Notes: generated by a model not told the origin, from the sequence alone. Positions 9,292-20,303 are shown, counted from the stretch's first letter. The stretch is 64,000 nucleotides of DNA from Trichomonas vaginalis G3 (GCF_026262505.1 NC_067205.1:19713645-19777644), one strand, 5' to 3'. Translations and numbers: made by a program.

Positions 9292-10314
9292 TTTCGAAAT
9301 TTCTATATAATGAAGTATAATAAAGCTCAATCATAGCTACTGATTCAGAATATATGCCAACTCTTTTATCAATGTTGAATGATCCGATTTAATTTGGATA
9401 GTAAAAAATTGGGATTATCAAGAAATCACAAACTTTTTTCGTGAAAATATATTCATTAACTCAACTTTAATTCATTGCTACAGTGTTATCGTTGGACCCA
9501 ATCCAACTTAAAGAAATATGACAAAATCAAATTTGTTGATATATCAACTTGAGTCAAAGATAGAATATCCTCTCCAAATATGGAATATAGATATTTTCAT
9601 GCTCAATAATTGCCTTTGGATTTAAATATTTCATCATTTCAAAAAAAATAAAAATAATTTGGCTCGTATCTAATTTTAGGATGCTTATAGCATTTTGATC
9701 ATTTGCAGAAAATATCCAATATAAACTGAGACAGAGGAAGCAATATCAATAACGAAATGGGAATGAATGCTATTTTGAGGCATTTTCTATTTTTGAATTA
9801 AATAAAATTCCTTGTACGTTTATAACCCAATATTAAAAATTAATGGTACAAATTCGTTTTTTTTTTTGAAGGTCTTTATACTTTTGAATTGCATATTGTT
9901 TTCAATACATCGTAGTTAAGAGTTTATTCAAAGGGATGCTTTGCATATTGATAATATTGATTTTCAAATTGCTATGAATTTAGTTCATAAAATTTCAACT
10001 ATGCTTAGTTGCCAATGTCTGTTTTATTCATGCATGAATTTATTCATAATTGTTGGATTGAGTCAATATATTGAAAAATTTTATCCAAAACAAATAAAAG
10101 ATGTAATTGTCATTTTTCTATTTATTTATCAAGAAGTTATATAAAGTTATAAATTTTGAATGAAACGATATTGCGATCAAAATGGATATGATAAATTATT
10201 CGAAATGGTAAAATATATTATTTCGATAATCCCGATGCTAATGATGGCTTTTCTTAACAAAAATTGTGAGCCATAGAAATAACTATTTTATTTCATTATT
10301 TGAGAAGAAGGACA
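9292..10314. other. Intergenic region, no gene seen
   Basis: About 1 kb of AT-rich DNA. A 67-codon frame at 9941-10144 starts with TTG, has no recognisable motif and is probably chance. No RNA gene or repeat is seen. Confidence 0.6.
10293..10297 (+). promoter_or_regulatory. Candidate initiator (TCATT) of the Myb gene
   Basis: TCATT in TTTCATTATTT, 22 bases before the ATG at 10315. This matches the trichomonad initiator consensus and the short leader usual in the group. Confidence 0.45.
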
Positions 10315-10818
10315 ATGGACTTTGATGACTTGAACCTCTCAAGAACCAAATTCTCTGCAGCTGAAGATGAACTTCTTAGGAAAACAGTCCAGAAGTACGG
10401 AGCTAAAAAATGGAACACCATTGCCCAGCATTTGCCGGGAAGAACTGCTCGTCAATGCCGTGATAGATTTCAGAACTACCTTAGTCCAGATCTGACTAAC
10501 GGACCTTGGTCTCATGAAGAAGATCTCTTATTACTTGAAAAAGTTGACGAATATGGATCATGCTGGTCAAAAATAAATAAATTCTTTGATGGAAGATCCC
10601 CAAACAATATAAAGAACAGATACAATACCCACTTGGCAAAAAGTAAATATCACAGCAAAAAGCACCTCAAAAAAGTTGCCCCGAGCATTAAAAAAGAAGA
10701 GGAGAATGAATGTGATGTTATAAAATTCGATGCTGTTGTTACAGCAAAGCTATGGGAAGCATTTAACTCTCAAGATTATTTTTCAAATAATTTAGACTTG
10801 TTATTTATTTTTGATTGA
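10315..10818 (+). CDS. R2R3 Myb-like DNA-binding protein
   Basis: 167 aa. The frame begins with TTG at 10300; the first ATG at 10315 is chosen. Two Myb repeats are clear. The first, about residues 10-57, has FSAAEDELL and KKWNTIAQHLPGRTARQCRDRF. The second, about 60-112, has GPWSHEEDLLLLEKV and CWSKINKFFDGRSPNNIKNRY. Each keeps the spaced aromatic residues of the helix-turn-helix. A basic stretch (SKYHSKKHLKK) follows, then a short acidic tail. Small R2R3 Myb proteins of this size are the main known sequence-specific transcription factors of trichomonads. Nuclear DNA binding is well supported; target genes are unknown. Confidence 0.93.
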   Translation: MDFDDLNLSRTKFSAAEDELLRKTVQKYGAKKWNTIAQHLPGRTARQCRDRFQNYLSPDLTNGPWSHEEDLLLLEKVDEYGSCWSKINKFFDGRSPNNIKNRYNTHLAKSKYHSKKHLKKVAPSIKKEEENECDVIKFDAVVTAKLWEAFNSQDYFSNNLDLLFIFD

Positions 10819-11851
10819 CGATGATTTTACTTCGGAGATAAATAACTGTAAAATCGAATTCAGATACATATCTAGATAAATTCATCATATTTTTCAAGAT
10901 TAAGAATTAATTTTATGAATATGACGTTTTTAGGTCAAAATTGACCTAGCTCAGAATTTTGAAATAAGTTCAAATAATTTCATGATATAAATTCCAAAAT
11001 AATAGCATATATCATATATTACATAAATGGTTCAATATGAATTTTCTGACACATAATCTTGTAAAAAAAGAATACTCACAAAATCGATAGATATTTTTAA
11101 TGGTTATTTCAAAAAATAATGGGGTAGTTATATTGATATTTCAAGAGATCGTTCATACAGCTGTTCTCAAACGTATTTAATTGATCGATTAAAAAGAAAT
11201 TAGTCGCCCAAATTTCATCAAATAAAATACAATTAAAAAAATATATTGCAAATTGTATAAATCTTCATCAATTCTTGATTACTATTTATTGCTCATTACC
11301 TAACAAATCTTTCCGATATTTAAAAATATTTTTCCATCTATTCAAACTATTAAACAATATTGTATTACCTTTTATGTTCGATTCATAGAATAATAGCTTG
11401 ATATTCAATTTTCAATAAAATTACTTTTTCAAATTAAATAATATTCCTTAATCTAAATATTAATTGAGAATTTTGGCCTTTTTGTAACTAATGTCATAAA
11501 AGATAGAGAAATGTAAATTATTCTCTATTCTGAAATTCAAAAATTATATTTCAAATTTTTTATGACTTCTTTAAGCTCAAATTGAATATAAGGCATTTTT
11601 ATGAAAAGGTAAGTGAATGTAATTCCTAACTCTTGCAAATAAAATTTTATAAAATTTTTAATTTTATGAAACAAATATATTTGGATACATTATACGTACT
11701 TATACAATAGTATAATTGCTCTAAGAGCGATGCAGAATCATCTCAAAAAATTAGAAAAATAATATCACTCATTTTTTCCCTGATATAATGATAGTTATAC
11801 TAACTGCAGTATATCTGTATGAACAAACCAGTTCTAAACTAATTTGGCTTT
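10819..11851. other. Intergenic region, no gene seen
   Basis: About 1 kb of very AT-rich DNA with no ORF of interest, RNA gene or clear repeat. Confidence 0.6.
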
Positions 11852-11856
11852 TCATA
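11852..11856 (+). promoter_or_regulatory. Candidate initiator (TCATA) of the DZIP1-like gene
   Basis: TCATA in TTTTCATAATTC, 13 bases before the ATG at 11865. It fits the consensus and would give a leader of about 11 bases. Confidence 0.4.
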
Positions 11857-11864
11857 ATTCGTTA

Positions 11865-13811
11865 ATGCGTAATGTTGCAATAATAACTCAACCTGTAATA
11901 CAACAATTTGTTCCACCCCCAATACAAGAGGTATCTCCATTTTCATCAATTGACTGGAGTCTAATAAAAGAACTTGATCCTGATGTAATTCGTCGAAATA
12001 AAGATTCATCAAAAGTTAAAGACTTTATCTCTGCTTTCCAAACTTTCACCATTAATCAATCTGATACTAAATCTTTTAATAATCCACTCTCTGCAAGACT
12101 ATTTTGCTTACTTCAAGTTAGTATTGATTATCTGTTTCATCAACATCATCAGCTGATCAAAATGGTAGAGAAAAAGAATGCAAAATACAATAGGCTTTCC
12201 AAGAAATACAAAATTTTAGAAGAATCATATCAAAAATCCAAAGAATTAATCGAATCTTTAAGAGGATCCCACGAAACATGTCCTGTCTGCCAACGTAGAT
12301 TTAAAGGTACTGTGTATCTTGATAATCATTTTAGGAGAAAACATCCTGATTTAGTCCCTGCTTGGAATTCAATTCGAACTCAAACGCCAATACAAACACC
12401 AAACGTAGAAGAGTTACTTAAAGAAATCAAAAAACTCAAAGAAGCTCAAATAACTCAGCAAAATACCCCATATATTGTTCAAAATACTCAACCAATAAAA
12501 CAAGCGCCTCAAATCATTACTTACAATCAAATTCAGCCAAAGCAAGAGATACAACAGCAAAAGGTACAAACTCAGCCAATTTCTTCAACTCCAAGTGAAG
12601 AAAAATTAAATCCATTTGCTTTATTTGCTCCAAGTGACACTTCTACGAGTAGTGGAGAGCAACATGTTACTAAGAAACGTGATCCGCTCAACCAGAGGCA
12701 AGATATTCCAAAAGAAGAGCCTCCAAAAGAAAAGCCAAAGATAGAAATCACAAAACCGGCCACGGTTGTCAATACTAAGCCCGAAAGTGACTCGGATGAA
12801 TTGTCCCTCCCTGAAATTGAAGACAAAAAAGAAAATATCATCCATCCTATTACAAATCTCGTTCCCCCTCCTCAAGAACAGGATGATATTGTTCCTCCAT
12901 CATTTGTTCCTGCTAATAAGCCAAAGAATCAGATAGCAACTCTAAATAAAGCAAGAGTTTTTGTAGATAAAGAAAAATCTGCAAAAGCTAATATGGGAAC
13001 ATCAGAGTTTGAACGCGAAATCGATGTTGTCAGTGAACAAATCAGACGAAAAGTTGCTGAAAGGCTTCAAAAAGAGAAGGAATCAATGCAATTTCAGAAG
13101 AAACCTCAAGATTTACCTCCTAAAGATGAATCTCCAAAGAAACAACCACCTAAACCGACCATATATGTCCAACCTGATGAGGATATCCATAGAAACAGCT
13201 CTTCTGAAGAAGGGGAATTTTCATATGAATCAAATCCATTTGAAACTGACTATGATCAGCAAGAAAACAGTTTCGCTATTGAAGACTTCGTAACAGAAGA
13301 AGAGGAGCCAGGAGAAATCCCAGAAAGTGACCATGATGAAGAAGATAATCCGTTTGTCGTTGATAAATCAGGAACATCTGTTAATGAAAGTAATCCATTC
13401 ATGGTAGAGAGTTCATCAGAAGCAATTCCACCAACAATCAACAATCCACCACCTCAAATTCGAAATAATTATTCCAGACCTAAACAATCTCCACCAAAGC
13501 CAGAGGTTAATAGTAATTACAGAGGATTGGAAGTATCGAGTAGTTTGTTTGATGACGAATCTTCAACATTCCTTGCAGAAAAAGCGAAACTTCTTCCTCC
13601 ACAAAAAATGCAAATGGCACCACCTCCAAAACGTCGTCTTTTGCAACTAGACATACCTGACGAAGACAAGGATGACGACAGCACTCCTCCTCCACCTCCT
13701 CCTGCTGGATTAATGCCAAGACCAGCTGGAATTGCAAGAGCTGAAGCAGCAAGAAAAGATAATCCGAAATTGAAAGGTTTCTTTACAGAAAATGACTTTT
13801 TAGATGACTAA
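11865..13811 (+). CDS. DZIP1/Iguana-like C2H2 zinc-finger protein (ciliary base)
   Basis: 648 aa. The frame starts with TTG at 11844; the ATG at 11865 is the first real start. Residues about 25-135 match the Dzip N-terminal domain: SIDWSLIKELDPDVI, then ARLFCLLQVSIDYLFHQHHQL and a coiled coil. One C2H2 finger follows (CPVCQRRFKG...HFRRKH, about 139-160), as in DZIP1. The remainder is a Pro/Glu/Lys-rich, probably disordered tail with a short coiled coil near 385-405, PPPPPP near the end, and four NPF tripeptides (about 249, 457, 495, 510). In animals DZIP1 acts at the basal body and transition zone in ciliogenesis, so a flagellar-base role is inferred. NPF motifs suggest EH-domain partners. 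Confidence 0.8.
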   Translation: MRNVAIITQPVIQQFVPPPIQEVSPFSSIDWSLIKELDPDVIRRNKDSSKVKDFISAFQTFTINQSDTKSFNNPLSARLFCLLQVSIDYLFHQHHQLIKMVEKKNAKYNRLSKKYKILEESYQKSKELIESLRGSHETCPVCQRRFKGTVYLDNHFRRKHPDLVPAWNSIRTQTPIQTPNVEELLKEIKKLKEAQITQQNTPYIVQNTQPIKQAPQIITYNQIQPKQEIQQQKVQTQPISSTPSEEKLNPFALFAPSDTSTSSGEQHVTKKRDPLNQRQDIPKEEPPKEKPKIEITKPATVVNTKPESDSDELSLPEIEDKKENIIHPITNLVPPPQEQDDIVPPSFVPANKPKNQIATLNKARVFVDKEKSAKANMGTSEFEREIDVVSEQIRRKVAERLQKEKESMQFQKKPQDLPPKDESPKKQPPKPTIYVQPDEDIHRNSSSEEGEFSYESNPFETDYDQQENSFAIEDFVTEEEEPGEIPESDHDEEDNPFVVDKSGTSVNESNPFMVESSSEAIPPTINNPPPQIRNNYSRPKQSPPKPEVNSNYRGLEVSSSLFDDESSTFLAEKAKLLPPQKMQMAPPPKRRLLQLDIPDEDKDDDSTPPPPPPAGLMPRPAGIARAEAARKDNPKLKGFFTENDFLDD

Positions 13812-14589
13812 TATATGTTTTTTTTGTTATTGTTTTATGAATAAATGTTTGAAATATATTAACAAACTATTCATATTTTTTTCCTCTTTCTTTTTCTTAA
13901 GCGATATCTTAAACAAAATCTTTAATTTCTAATGTCTCTTATTCTATAGAATATTTCATGGAATTTATTTAATGCATACATTATATTGTAATTGTATGAT
14001 ATGCATGAACCTTCAAATCTCAATTAAGTTATACCATTCATTTTTTGGTGTTCCAATTTTTCTTTAGGATTTATTCGATATAAAATTAGTTTGGAAATGA
14101 AAGTACTTTAAATTGATGCGAATTCTGTTTAAGCATTAATACATGAATATGCTTTTTTTCCCTACTATTCCTTCTTTTCTCCTGACACTTTGTTGTCGAT
14201 GAATTACGAATAAGATTGTAGGAAAAACAATTTAAGACAACAGATGTCTTTCATATATAAAGGTCGTTTTTTTTAACATTTCGTAATTTTATATATATTT
14301 AACTCTAGCTAGCTCTTTTTGAAGATTATAGATGTCTATAATTATAATGCACCGAGAAATAGTGAGTTATGAATGCTAACGAACTAGGAATTAGTGAGAA
14401 CTGTCACTTTTTGGTTATCGGTTTTTTAAGGTCACTGAATTACAATTTCTTTAATAAAAATTAAGAACTTAAATGTTCATTTCTATTTTACTATCTATCT
14501 GCTTGCCTATATTTCTTCACTCTTGACATAAATTTTTTCAAAAATTTTAATGGCAGATTACAATTGATTACCTGATAGCTTTCACTCAA
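13812..14589. other. Intergenic region, no gene seen
   Basis: AT-rich spacer. An AATAAA at about 13840, 30 bases after the stop of the zinc-finger gene, could serve as a polyadenylation signal. Nothing else stands out. Confidence 0.55.
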
Positions 14590-15277
14590 GTATGCAGATT
14601 CTTCTCAATGCATTCGCGCCATCTACAAAATTATTTATAGTGCCACTTACATCTTGTCAACAGAGGTTTGATTTTTTTGAACTATTCTCCAACTGTTTAT
14701 AAAGTTAATGAAAAAGTTATGGAACTTTTAAACTTAATTTATTCAATTAATGTAGACGAATTACCAGAAGAGTCTCTTTCAATATTATCAATTGAAAGAT
14801 CAAACTGAATTCCAATTTGGAAATTTTATACAATATCTAAATAAGTACTTATATTGGATTAATAAAGAATGGCCTGGTTTACTTAAATCGTTAGATTCTA
14901 TTGCAATCAAGTATCGAACTTATCTCAACCTAAATTTCATACAAAGATTTTCATACAAATCGAAAGAAATATATCCAATAATAAAAAAATTTTGTCGTGA
15001 ACTAAGAGTTGATTTTAATGAGTTTTCTAATGGTGTTGATGAGGTCTATTGTGATTTACTCGATTTTGGTGTATCAGTTCTTAAAACAATTTCCAGTGTA
15101 AAGAAATTGATTTCAATTGTCAAAGAAAATCGAAAGCAACAAATCTTTCAAACTTACAATGATCAAGATAATCCAAAGGAAGAATTTAAATACCTGGAGA
15201 ATCGATCTTATCTTAAGTCACTTCAATTTGAAACATTTCATAAAAGACCATATTCTGGTATTCCTAATATATTCTAG
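14590..15277 (+). pseudogene. Broken unidentified host gene
   Basis: The main open stretch is 14756-15277, with FGNFIQYLNKYLYWINKEW and KKFCRELRVDFNEFSNGVDE. It contains no ATG; its only near-start is a TTG at 14792. Just upstream two other frames look coding: one near 14595-14700 (MQILLNAFAPSTKLFIVPL) and one near 14700-14805 (VMELLNLIYSINVDEL). The simplest reading is one gene with two frameshifts. I do not recognise the family. No signal peptide or metal site is evident. A gene with unusual introns is an alternative, but no canonical intron ends were seen. Confidence 0.5.
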
Positions 15278-15646
15278 ATTTCATTTTTTAAATTTTTAAA
15301 AATCTTTAAAATTTTATTCGACGAATTTATAATGTTCAAGAATATACAGAATTATAAAGTATTTTCATCCTTTTTAAGGCACATTTTATTAAAAAGTTTG
15401 CGTTATTTCCATCTCAATTTCTTTCAATCTCCCTCAATTTTTGTTGGGGTATCTCTTTATAAAAATGGTGTTTCTTGAACCTTTTGACTTTTATTTTTAG
15501 GTGACAATTTTGTTCTCAATAATTTTACAACATCTTTTACAACATCTTTTTCCGCATTTTTTACATCTTTAAAAAATGTTATATCGATTTATCCCTAAAT
15601 ACAAATAATATGGGAGTGAAAATTTTTGACAAACCAATCATTCACT

Positions 15647-15651
15647 TCATT
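15647..15651 (+). promoter_or_regulatory. Candidate initiator (TCATT) before the ATG at 15658
   Basis: TCATT lies 11 bases before the ATG at 15658. This favours that start over the earlier in-frame ATG at 15610. Confidence 0.35.
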
Positions 15652-15657
15652 TTTCAG

Positions 15658-16606
15658 ATGAAAATTAGTTCTATCTTACAAAATGATCAATCGGATGATG
15701 ATTTAATTGAAGATGGTGTTAATGGGGTTTCTCAGTCATTCAATAGTGATTATATATGGGATGATTATGATATGGAAGCATATCTTGGAAACCTGACTGT
15801 AGATTTTGACTGTGAAACTTATTTTTGTTGTAGCTGTTGTTTTCATCCGCCCAAATGCTGTGAATGCTGTTACATACCACATAGGTTTCTTAATTGCATA
15901 TCATGCACTCCCACTTGCGGAATTGGCAGAATTTTCGCATGTATTATAATTTTGATTGGCAACATATTCAATACTTTCAATGAACTTCCACTATTGACCG
16001 CATATATAAGCCTCAATTGTCAGTTTAGTTATCTCATATTTCGATGAAACTCCAATCATTAGAACCACAACGATTGCCATTTTTTCCTTTCTCTGGTTAT
16101 TGATTTTTTTACGGATTTTACATCTTTGGCCAACGACTCTTGAACAATATTTGATAACGGGAGATGTTACCACAAGGAAAATTCAGTATTTGAATCATAT
16201 GATTGTTCATACTCCAATAGGTTCTTCGCTTGAATCTGACTTTCCATCTCTTTGTAACTTACTTAAAAATATCAAACTTCGGGAATGGTTCATGGATGAA
16301 GATTTACGTGCAAAATTTACATTGCATTTTAACATATTTAATTATCGAACTTTTGAAGGTGATAATCGAACATTTTTATTGAATGATCTATATAAGAATT
16401 GTCCAGAAAAAATCCAGATAAAACCCCCACAAATCAACCAACAAAATTTCTTTCAACCATTAATTCGTGTTTCCATGCAAGGAAATCAACAAAGTCAACC
16501 TCTACCCATGCCTTACCAGCAAAGTTCCAATGCTTATTATTCCTATATTCCTAATCTAATTCAATTATCTCCTTATTCACAGAACTCATTTCAAAATTCA
16601 GCGTAA
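15658..16606 (+). pseudogene. Unidentified Cys-rich membrane protein gene with one frameshift
   Basis: The first frame (from 15658, in-frame also from 15610) gives an acidic N-terminus, then a Cys cluster (CCSCC, CCECC) at about residues 57-75 and a membrane segment (FACIIILIGNIF). It ends at 16047. The next frame takes over near 16018 and stays open to 16606: a second hydrophobic segment (AIFSFLWLLIFLRIL), a soluble part with NLLKNIKLREWF, and a Gln/Pro/Tyr-rich tail. The two join naturally if one base is gained or lost near 16020, so this is either a young pseudogene or a sequencing error in a live gene of about 315 aa. Family not recognised. Confidence 0.55.
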
Positions 16607-17117
16607 CAATAAACAAAGTTTTCATATCACAAATTACCAAATCATAGAGTCCCAAAAATGTTGAAGGCATAAATTGACTAGATATTGTATCAAGATCATG
16701 AAATTACTCAAATAATCTTATATATTTTCATATCACAACTCGTCTTTTGAGTTATTAGATCTTATTAGTAAACATTTATTTTATATATCAATTACAAATG
16801 AATCAATTGAGAGGAGTGTTTATGAAGATTAAGTGCCGAATGGAGCCCTGTGAATTATCGAATAGATTTTATTGAATTGAAAACCAATTGAAATTATAAA
16901 GTTGATAATATTAATTATTTCTGATAGTATAATAGTTTAATGCGAACTTGATAAATTTTTAAGATCAGAATTTTTTTGCCAAAAAAAATTTAAGATCATA
17001 ATTTATAGGTTTAGAAAGTATTAATAAATGATTGTATATATTTTGCAAGTCGCTTAAAATATCATTTGAATGTCGATAATTCAGTAATTGAAAGATTTAT
17101 CAAAAATTGAAAAGAGT
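16607..17117. other. Intergenic region, no gene seen
   Basis: About 510 bp of AT-rich spacer before the tetraspanin gene. No RNA gene or repeat seen. Confidence 0.55.
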
Positions 17118-17768
17118 ATGACGTTTGAAAGAGAACTTCATTTTCACACAAGTATGACTTGCTGCTCCTGCTGCGCTAGAACAGTTATTGGAATTGTCAA
17201 CTTCATTGTTCTTCTCATTCTTGGCCTATGTGTCTTCATTGGTTGGGCTGCAATCAAAAAGAATAACCTTGATACTTTAGGCAAAGCAAAAACAGGTGTA
17301 ATTATGATGATTGTTGTTTTCGTATTTGTTGCAATTGTATGCATTCTTGGCTTCCTTATTATTTGCTTTGGTAACATTAAATGCTACAGAGTCACATACG
17401 CAATCCTGTTCATTGTAGTTGTTGTTATTGAAATTGTTATCATTGCCGTAGCAATTGGTATTGTAAAGAAGATTAACACTACTGTTCAAGCTTGGTGGGA
17501 TGAAAACAAAGGCAAAGATACAATCAAAAGTATCAAAGAAGGCTTAGAATGCTGTGGTTACAAGACACCATATAGCGAAGAAGATATGAAGAACTGTGGT
17601 TATCACAACACAACTGCAACAACAATTGAAACTTGCACCCAACAAGTAGATGATCTTATCAAAGCATGGAAGAAGATTCTTCTAGGTGTTGGTATCTTTG
17701 TTATTGTAATTCAAGTAATTGTACTTGCTTTCGCTCTTTATCTTGCTTTCTGGTATGAAAAAGAATAA
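17118..17768 (+). CDS. Tetraspanin
   Basis: 216 aa from the ATG at 17118 (the frame opens with TTG at 17088). Four hydrophobic segments occur at about residues 22-46, 60-84, 90-115 and 190-212. A short Cys-rich cytosolic start (CCSCC) could be palmitoylated. The large loop between segments 3 and 4 carries the family hallmark CCG (LECCGYKTP) plus two further Cys (NCGYHN, ETC) that can form two disulfides, and an N-T-T glycosylation site. Tetraspanins organise membrane microdomains. In T. vaginalis several localise to the surface, flagella and exosomes and respond to host-cell contact. It is the last unique host gene before the amplified region. Confidence 0.92.
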   Translation: MTFERELHFHTSMTCCSCCARTVIGIVNFIVLLILGLCVFIGWAAIKKNNLDTLGKAKTGVIMMIVVFVFVAIVCILGFLIICFGNIKCYRVTYAILFIVVVVIEIVIIAVAIGIVKKINTTVQAWWDENKGKDTIKSIKEGLECCGYKTPYSEEDMKNCGYHNTTATTIETCTQQVDDLIKAWKKILLGVGIFVIVIQVIVLAFALYLAFWYEKE

Positions 17769-17808
17769 AACTAAATAAACATTTTCCACCTTTAAGAATA
17801 AATCAACT

Positions 17809-18549
17809 TTAAATAAAATTGTTCTTCAGTCTTAGTAAATGATAAGTGGAATAAACTAAATTATAGTACAATGTATGTGCATTCGCTGAATAAATGAGGA
17901 TATTTTTATATAAATACAAAGTATTGAAATCTTTTTGAATAATTGTTGATTTTAATTGGGAAGATTCAATATCAATTCCTGTGTTTAATTCTTGTTGTTC
18001 TTCAATAAATGCGGCATTTGGTTTTCTTTTGACTCTTTTTGAGCCTTTCTTAGGTTTTTCGTAAGGTTGACGAGGTTTGTAATAGTCATATTCTGGATAA
18101 AACTCGAAATTATCTTCTTTTTCTTCTTCTTCAAGATATGAATATGAATTTTTTGTATTTGTGGAAATTATTGATGTATTTATTTCAGATTTTTCTTCTG
18201 TAATGTCGTCAAGCTGTAATTGGTCTTGTGATGGAATTAATTCAGAAATTTTATTATTAATAGATTTTTTAATTGGTGATTCGTTAAATAATTGATCTTC
18301 GACTTCTTCTGATATACTTTCTAATATTAAATTTGAATTAGAATTGTTTTTAACAAAGTTATTTTGAAAATGTAAGATTTCGTTAATTCTTGTACTACTT
18401 CGCCGACTTTCTGATGCAGAATCATCGTTTTCGTAAGTTTGGTTTTGCTTTGGATGTGAAATTTGTCGCTTGCCTGCTCGATTTAATATTTCTTTGATAG
18501 ATTTACCTAATGTTGATCGTGGATTCTTAAGTCTTGTCTTAACCCTCAT
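17809..18549 (-). pseudogene. Module copy 1: protein A, C-terminal half replaced by flank
   Basis: From the ATG at 18549 the protein follows intact protein A for about 195 residues (MRVKTRLKNPRSTLGKSIKE, EILNRAGKR, the acidic middle, KKGSKRVKRKPNA, ELNTGIDI). At about 17966 homology stops and the frame runs into unrelated AT-rich flank until 17809. The conserved C-terminal S/T-P region is missing. This marks the left edge of the amplified module region. No target duplication is visible at the junction. A truncated protein could still be made. Confidence 0.75.
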
Positions 18550-18767
18550 GTATGGAAATGCTTCTGAAACTTGGCAAATAACTTTTTTTGGACAGTTGTC
18601 CCAAGATTCTTATTATATATTTGTCAAAAAAAAATCAGGCGATTAAGGCTGCAACCTATAGAAATAAAGGACAAAACATTAAACAGTTCAAGGATTACTA
18701 TACACGTATGTGTGATGAGTATGTCAGGAAGTGGAAAGCATGTGTAATTGAAATTTTTATCATTTAA
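18548..18767 (+). pseudogene. Module copy 1: plus-strand coding remnant opposite the 5' end of gene A
   Basis: Starting at an ATG that overlaps the gene A start on the other strand, the plus strand reads MYGNASETWQITFFGQLSQD then YYIFVKKK. After a run of nine A it continues in another frame with QAIKAATYRNKGQNIKQFKD and CDEYVRKWKACVIEI to a TAA at 18765. The second part is conserved in copy 3 with third-position changes, which favours real plus-strand coding over a shadow. Family unknown; one frameshift at the A-run. Confidence 0.45.
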
Positions 18768-19764
18768 TCAATAAACAAAAGTGAAATATAAAATTTACCA
18801 AAAAGAAAATTTATAAGTTTAAAAGAAGAACAAATTTTATTTTCTTTCTTTGGAACAAATAATAATACTATTTCAAGATTTCCTTCACATGGACTTAAAT
18901 CAATGAATTTTAAATTATTCTTAAATGATTCTGTTCCTTGATCTGATACATCAACTGTTCCATCAGTTGATAAATCATCAATACTACATTGATGTATATA
19001 AATCTGTCCACCATAATCTGATTGAAATAAAACTCCTTTGTTAATCTGAGGATTGTTTTGGAAAGATGAATTGAAAATATCAAGTCTATATATAGAAATA
19101 TAAACTAATCCAGAATATTGCTCTTGAGAATTATTTATATAATTACATCGGTCAATTCTTCCTTGACAATGAGAAAACGAAGTAATACCACAACCAGTTG
19201 CTTTTAAATTCTCAAAATTACAAAATGAAACATTTACTGTTGATTCACTTTCAACATAACTAAACTTGGACAAATGAGTGATATACAGTTAGAAATGTTT
19301 GTTTTTGAAAGTGATGCAAAACCATCTTGCTGGTAATTCATAAAATTTACTGAACTATTTCCTCCATTACAAATTGATCCCTGGAGGATTGTACTGTTAA
19401 TTTCGCCATATAAATAAGTAAATTGGCCATCTGTAGGAGTTTGACTTTCAAATGAACAGAATTTATCAATAATAATGTTATTTTTACTATAACTTTGAAT
19501 ATAAACTGTACCTGGACCTTTTGAAAAAACGTTTTCGCAAAGTAAAATCGAGTAGCCAACTGTATTTGTGAAATTAACTGCTCTATCTTGAAGATTGATA
19601 AACTTGCAGATGTATGCAAAGCATTTGTTAGATGCTGCTGTGACTTTTTCAACTTCACCGGTAAAAACTTCGGAAGGAGGACTAATTCCTTCATAGTAAA
19701 TGTTCCAAATGCTATCTTGATTAGCATCGCTATGGGGATACTTCTCGAGTACAATTAATTGCAC
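18764..19764 (-). pseudogene. Module copy 1: protein B (beta-helix-like), one frameshift
   Basis: About 333 codons aligned to the intact copies. A single frame change near 19265 splits it into an N-terminal part (from 19764) and a C-terminal part (to 18764). Its patches include NFTNTVG near residue 65 and the Q-I-N-K-G-V-L-F-Q-S-D patch near 240. As in every copy, the frame has no ATG at its start: it opens with GTG after a TAA, while an ATG at 19789 leads a 20-codon conserved stretch (MNLKTHCLSAINC) in the neighbouring frame. Confidence 0.7.
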
Positions 19765-19940
19765 TTAAACAATGAGTTTTTAGATTCATTGCAAAAGTAA
19801 TAAAAAGGATGGGGGTGACACCAAAAGTGAACTTCCTTCATAAAAAAATGAAATTCACTGGAATATTCATCAAATATTTATTATTTATCTGTTAGTTTGG
19901 TTAAATCAAAAGTATAGCTGTTCAGAATTATTCATTTTTT

Positions 19941-20185
19941 ATAAGTCTGGGAAATCTATTGTATACGTGTTACTTCTCATCGAGCTGATAATAACAAATT
20001 ATATTATCGTATTCAATGTAATGATAACACATTTCTCTGGGTAACTCCAAACTCCATAAATGATGAAACAAATAAATTATTTGTAAGGTACTTTTATAAC
20101 GACAGATCCTGTTGATGACGATTTATTTTTAACTCGAGAAGACAAAGATAATCCAAGCATTGTATTCAAAGAAAAATATAACTAG
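19941..20185 (+). pseudogene. Module copy 1: chromodomain-like ORF, damaged start
   Basis: Same segment as the later chromodomain-like ORFs. The ATG is lost (ATAAGTCTGG instead of ATAATGTCTGG) and GTATACGTG replaces GTACGTG near the start. The core YRIQCNDNTFLWVTPNSIND and LFVRYFYNDR remain readable. The shared late frame change is also present. Confidence 0.6.
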
Positions 20186-20303
20186 ATGAATAATATAACA
20201 ATTTATAAATATAAACAAATAAAACAATTAATCAATTCCTTTAAGGAACTTATTATTATAATTATAGGCTGATTTGGCATTATCTCTTTTGATTCTGGGA
20301 GTA

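Noticed and set aside
9941-10144. A 67-codon ORF
   Set aside because: Starts with TTG, has no homology that I recognise and lies in AT-rich DNA where such frames are expected.
12572-12875. Minus-strand frames of 84-89 codons inside the zinc-finger gene
   Set aside because: Antisense shadows of a Pro/Glu/Ser-rich coding region.
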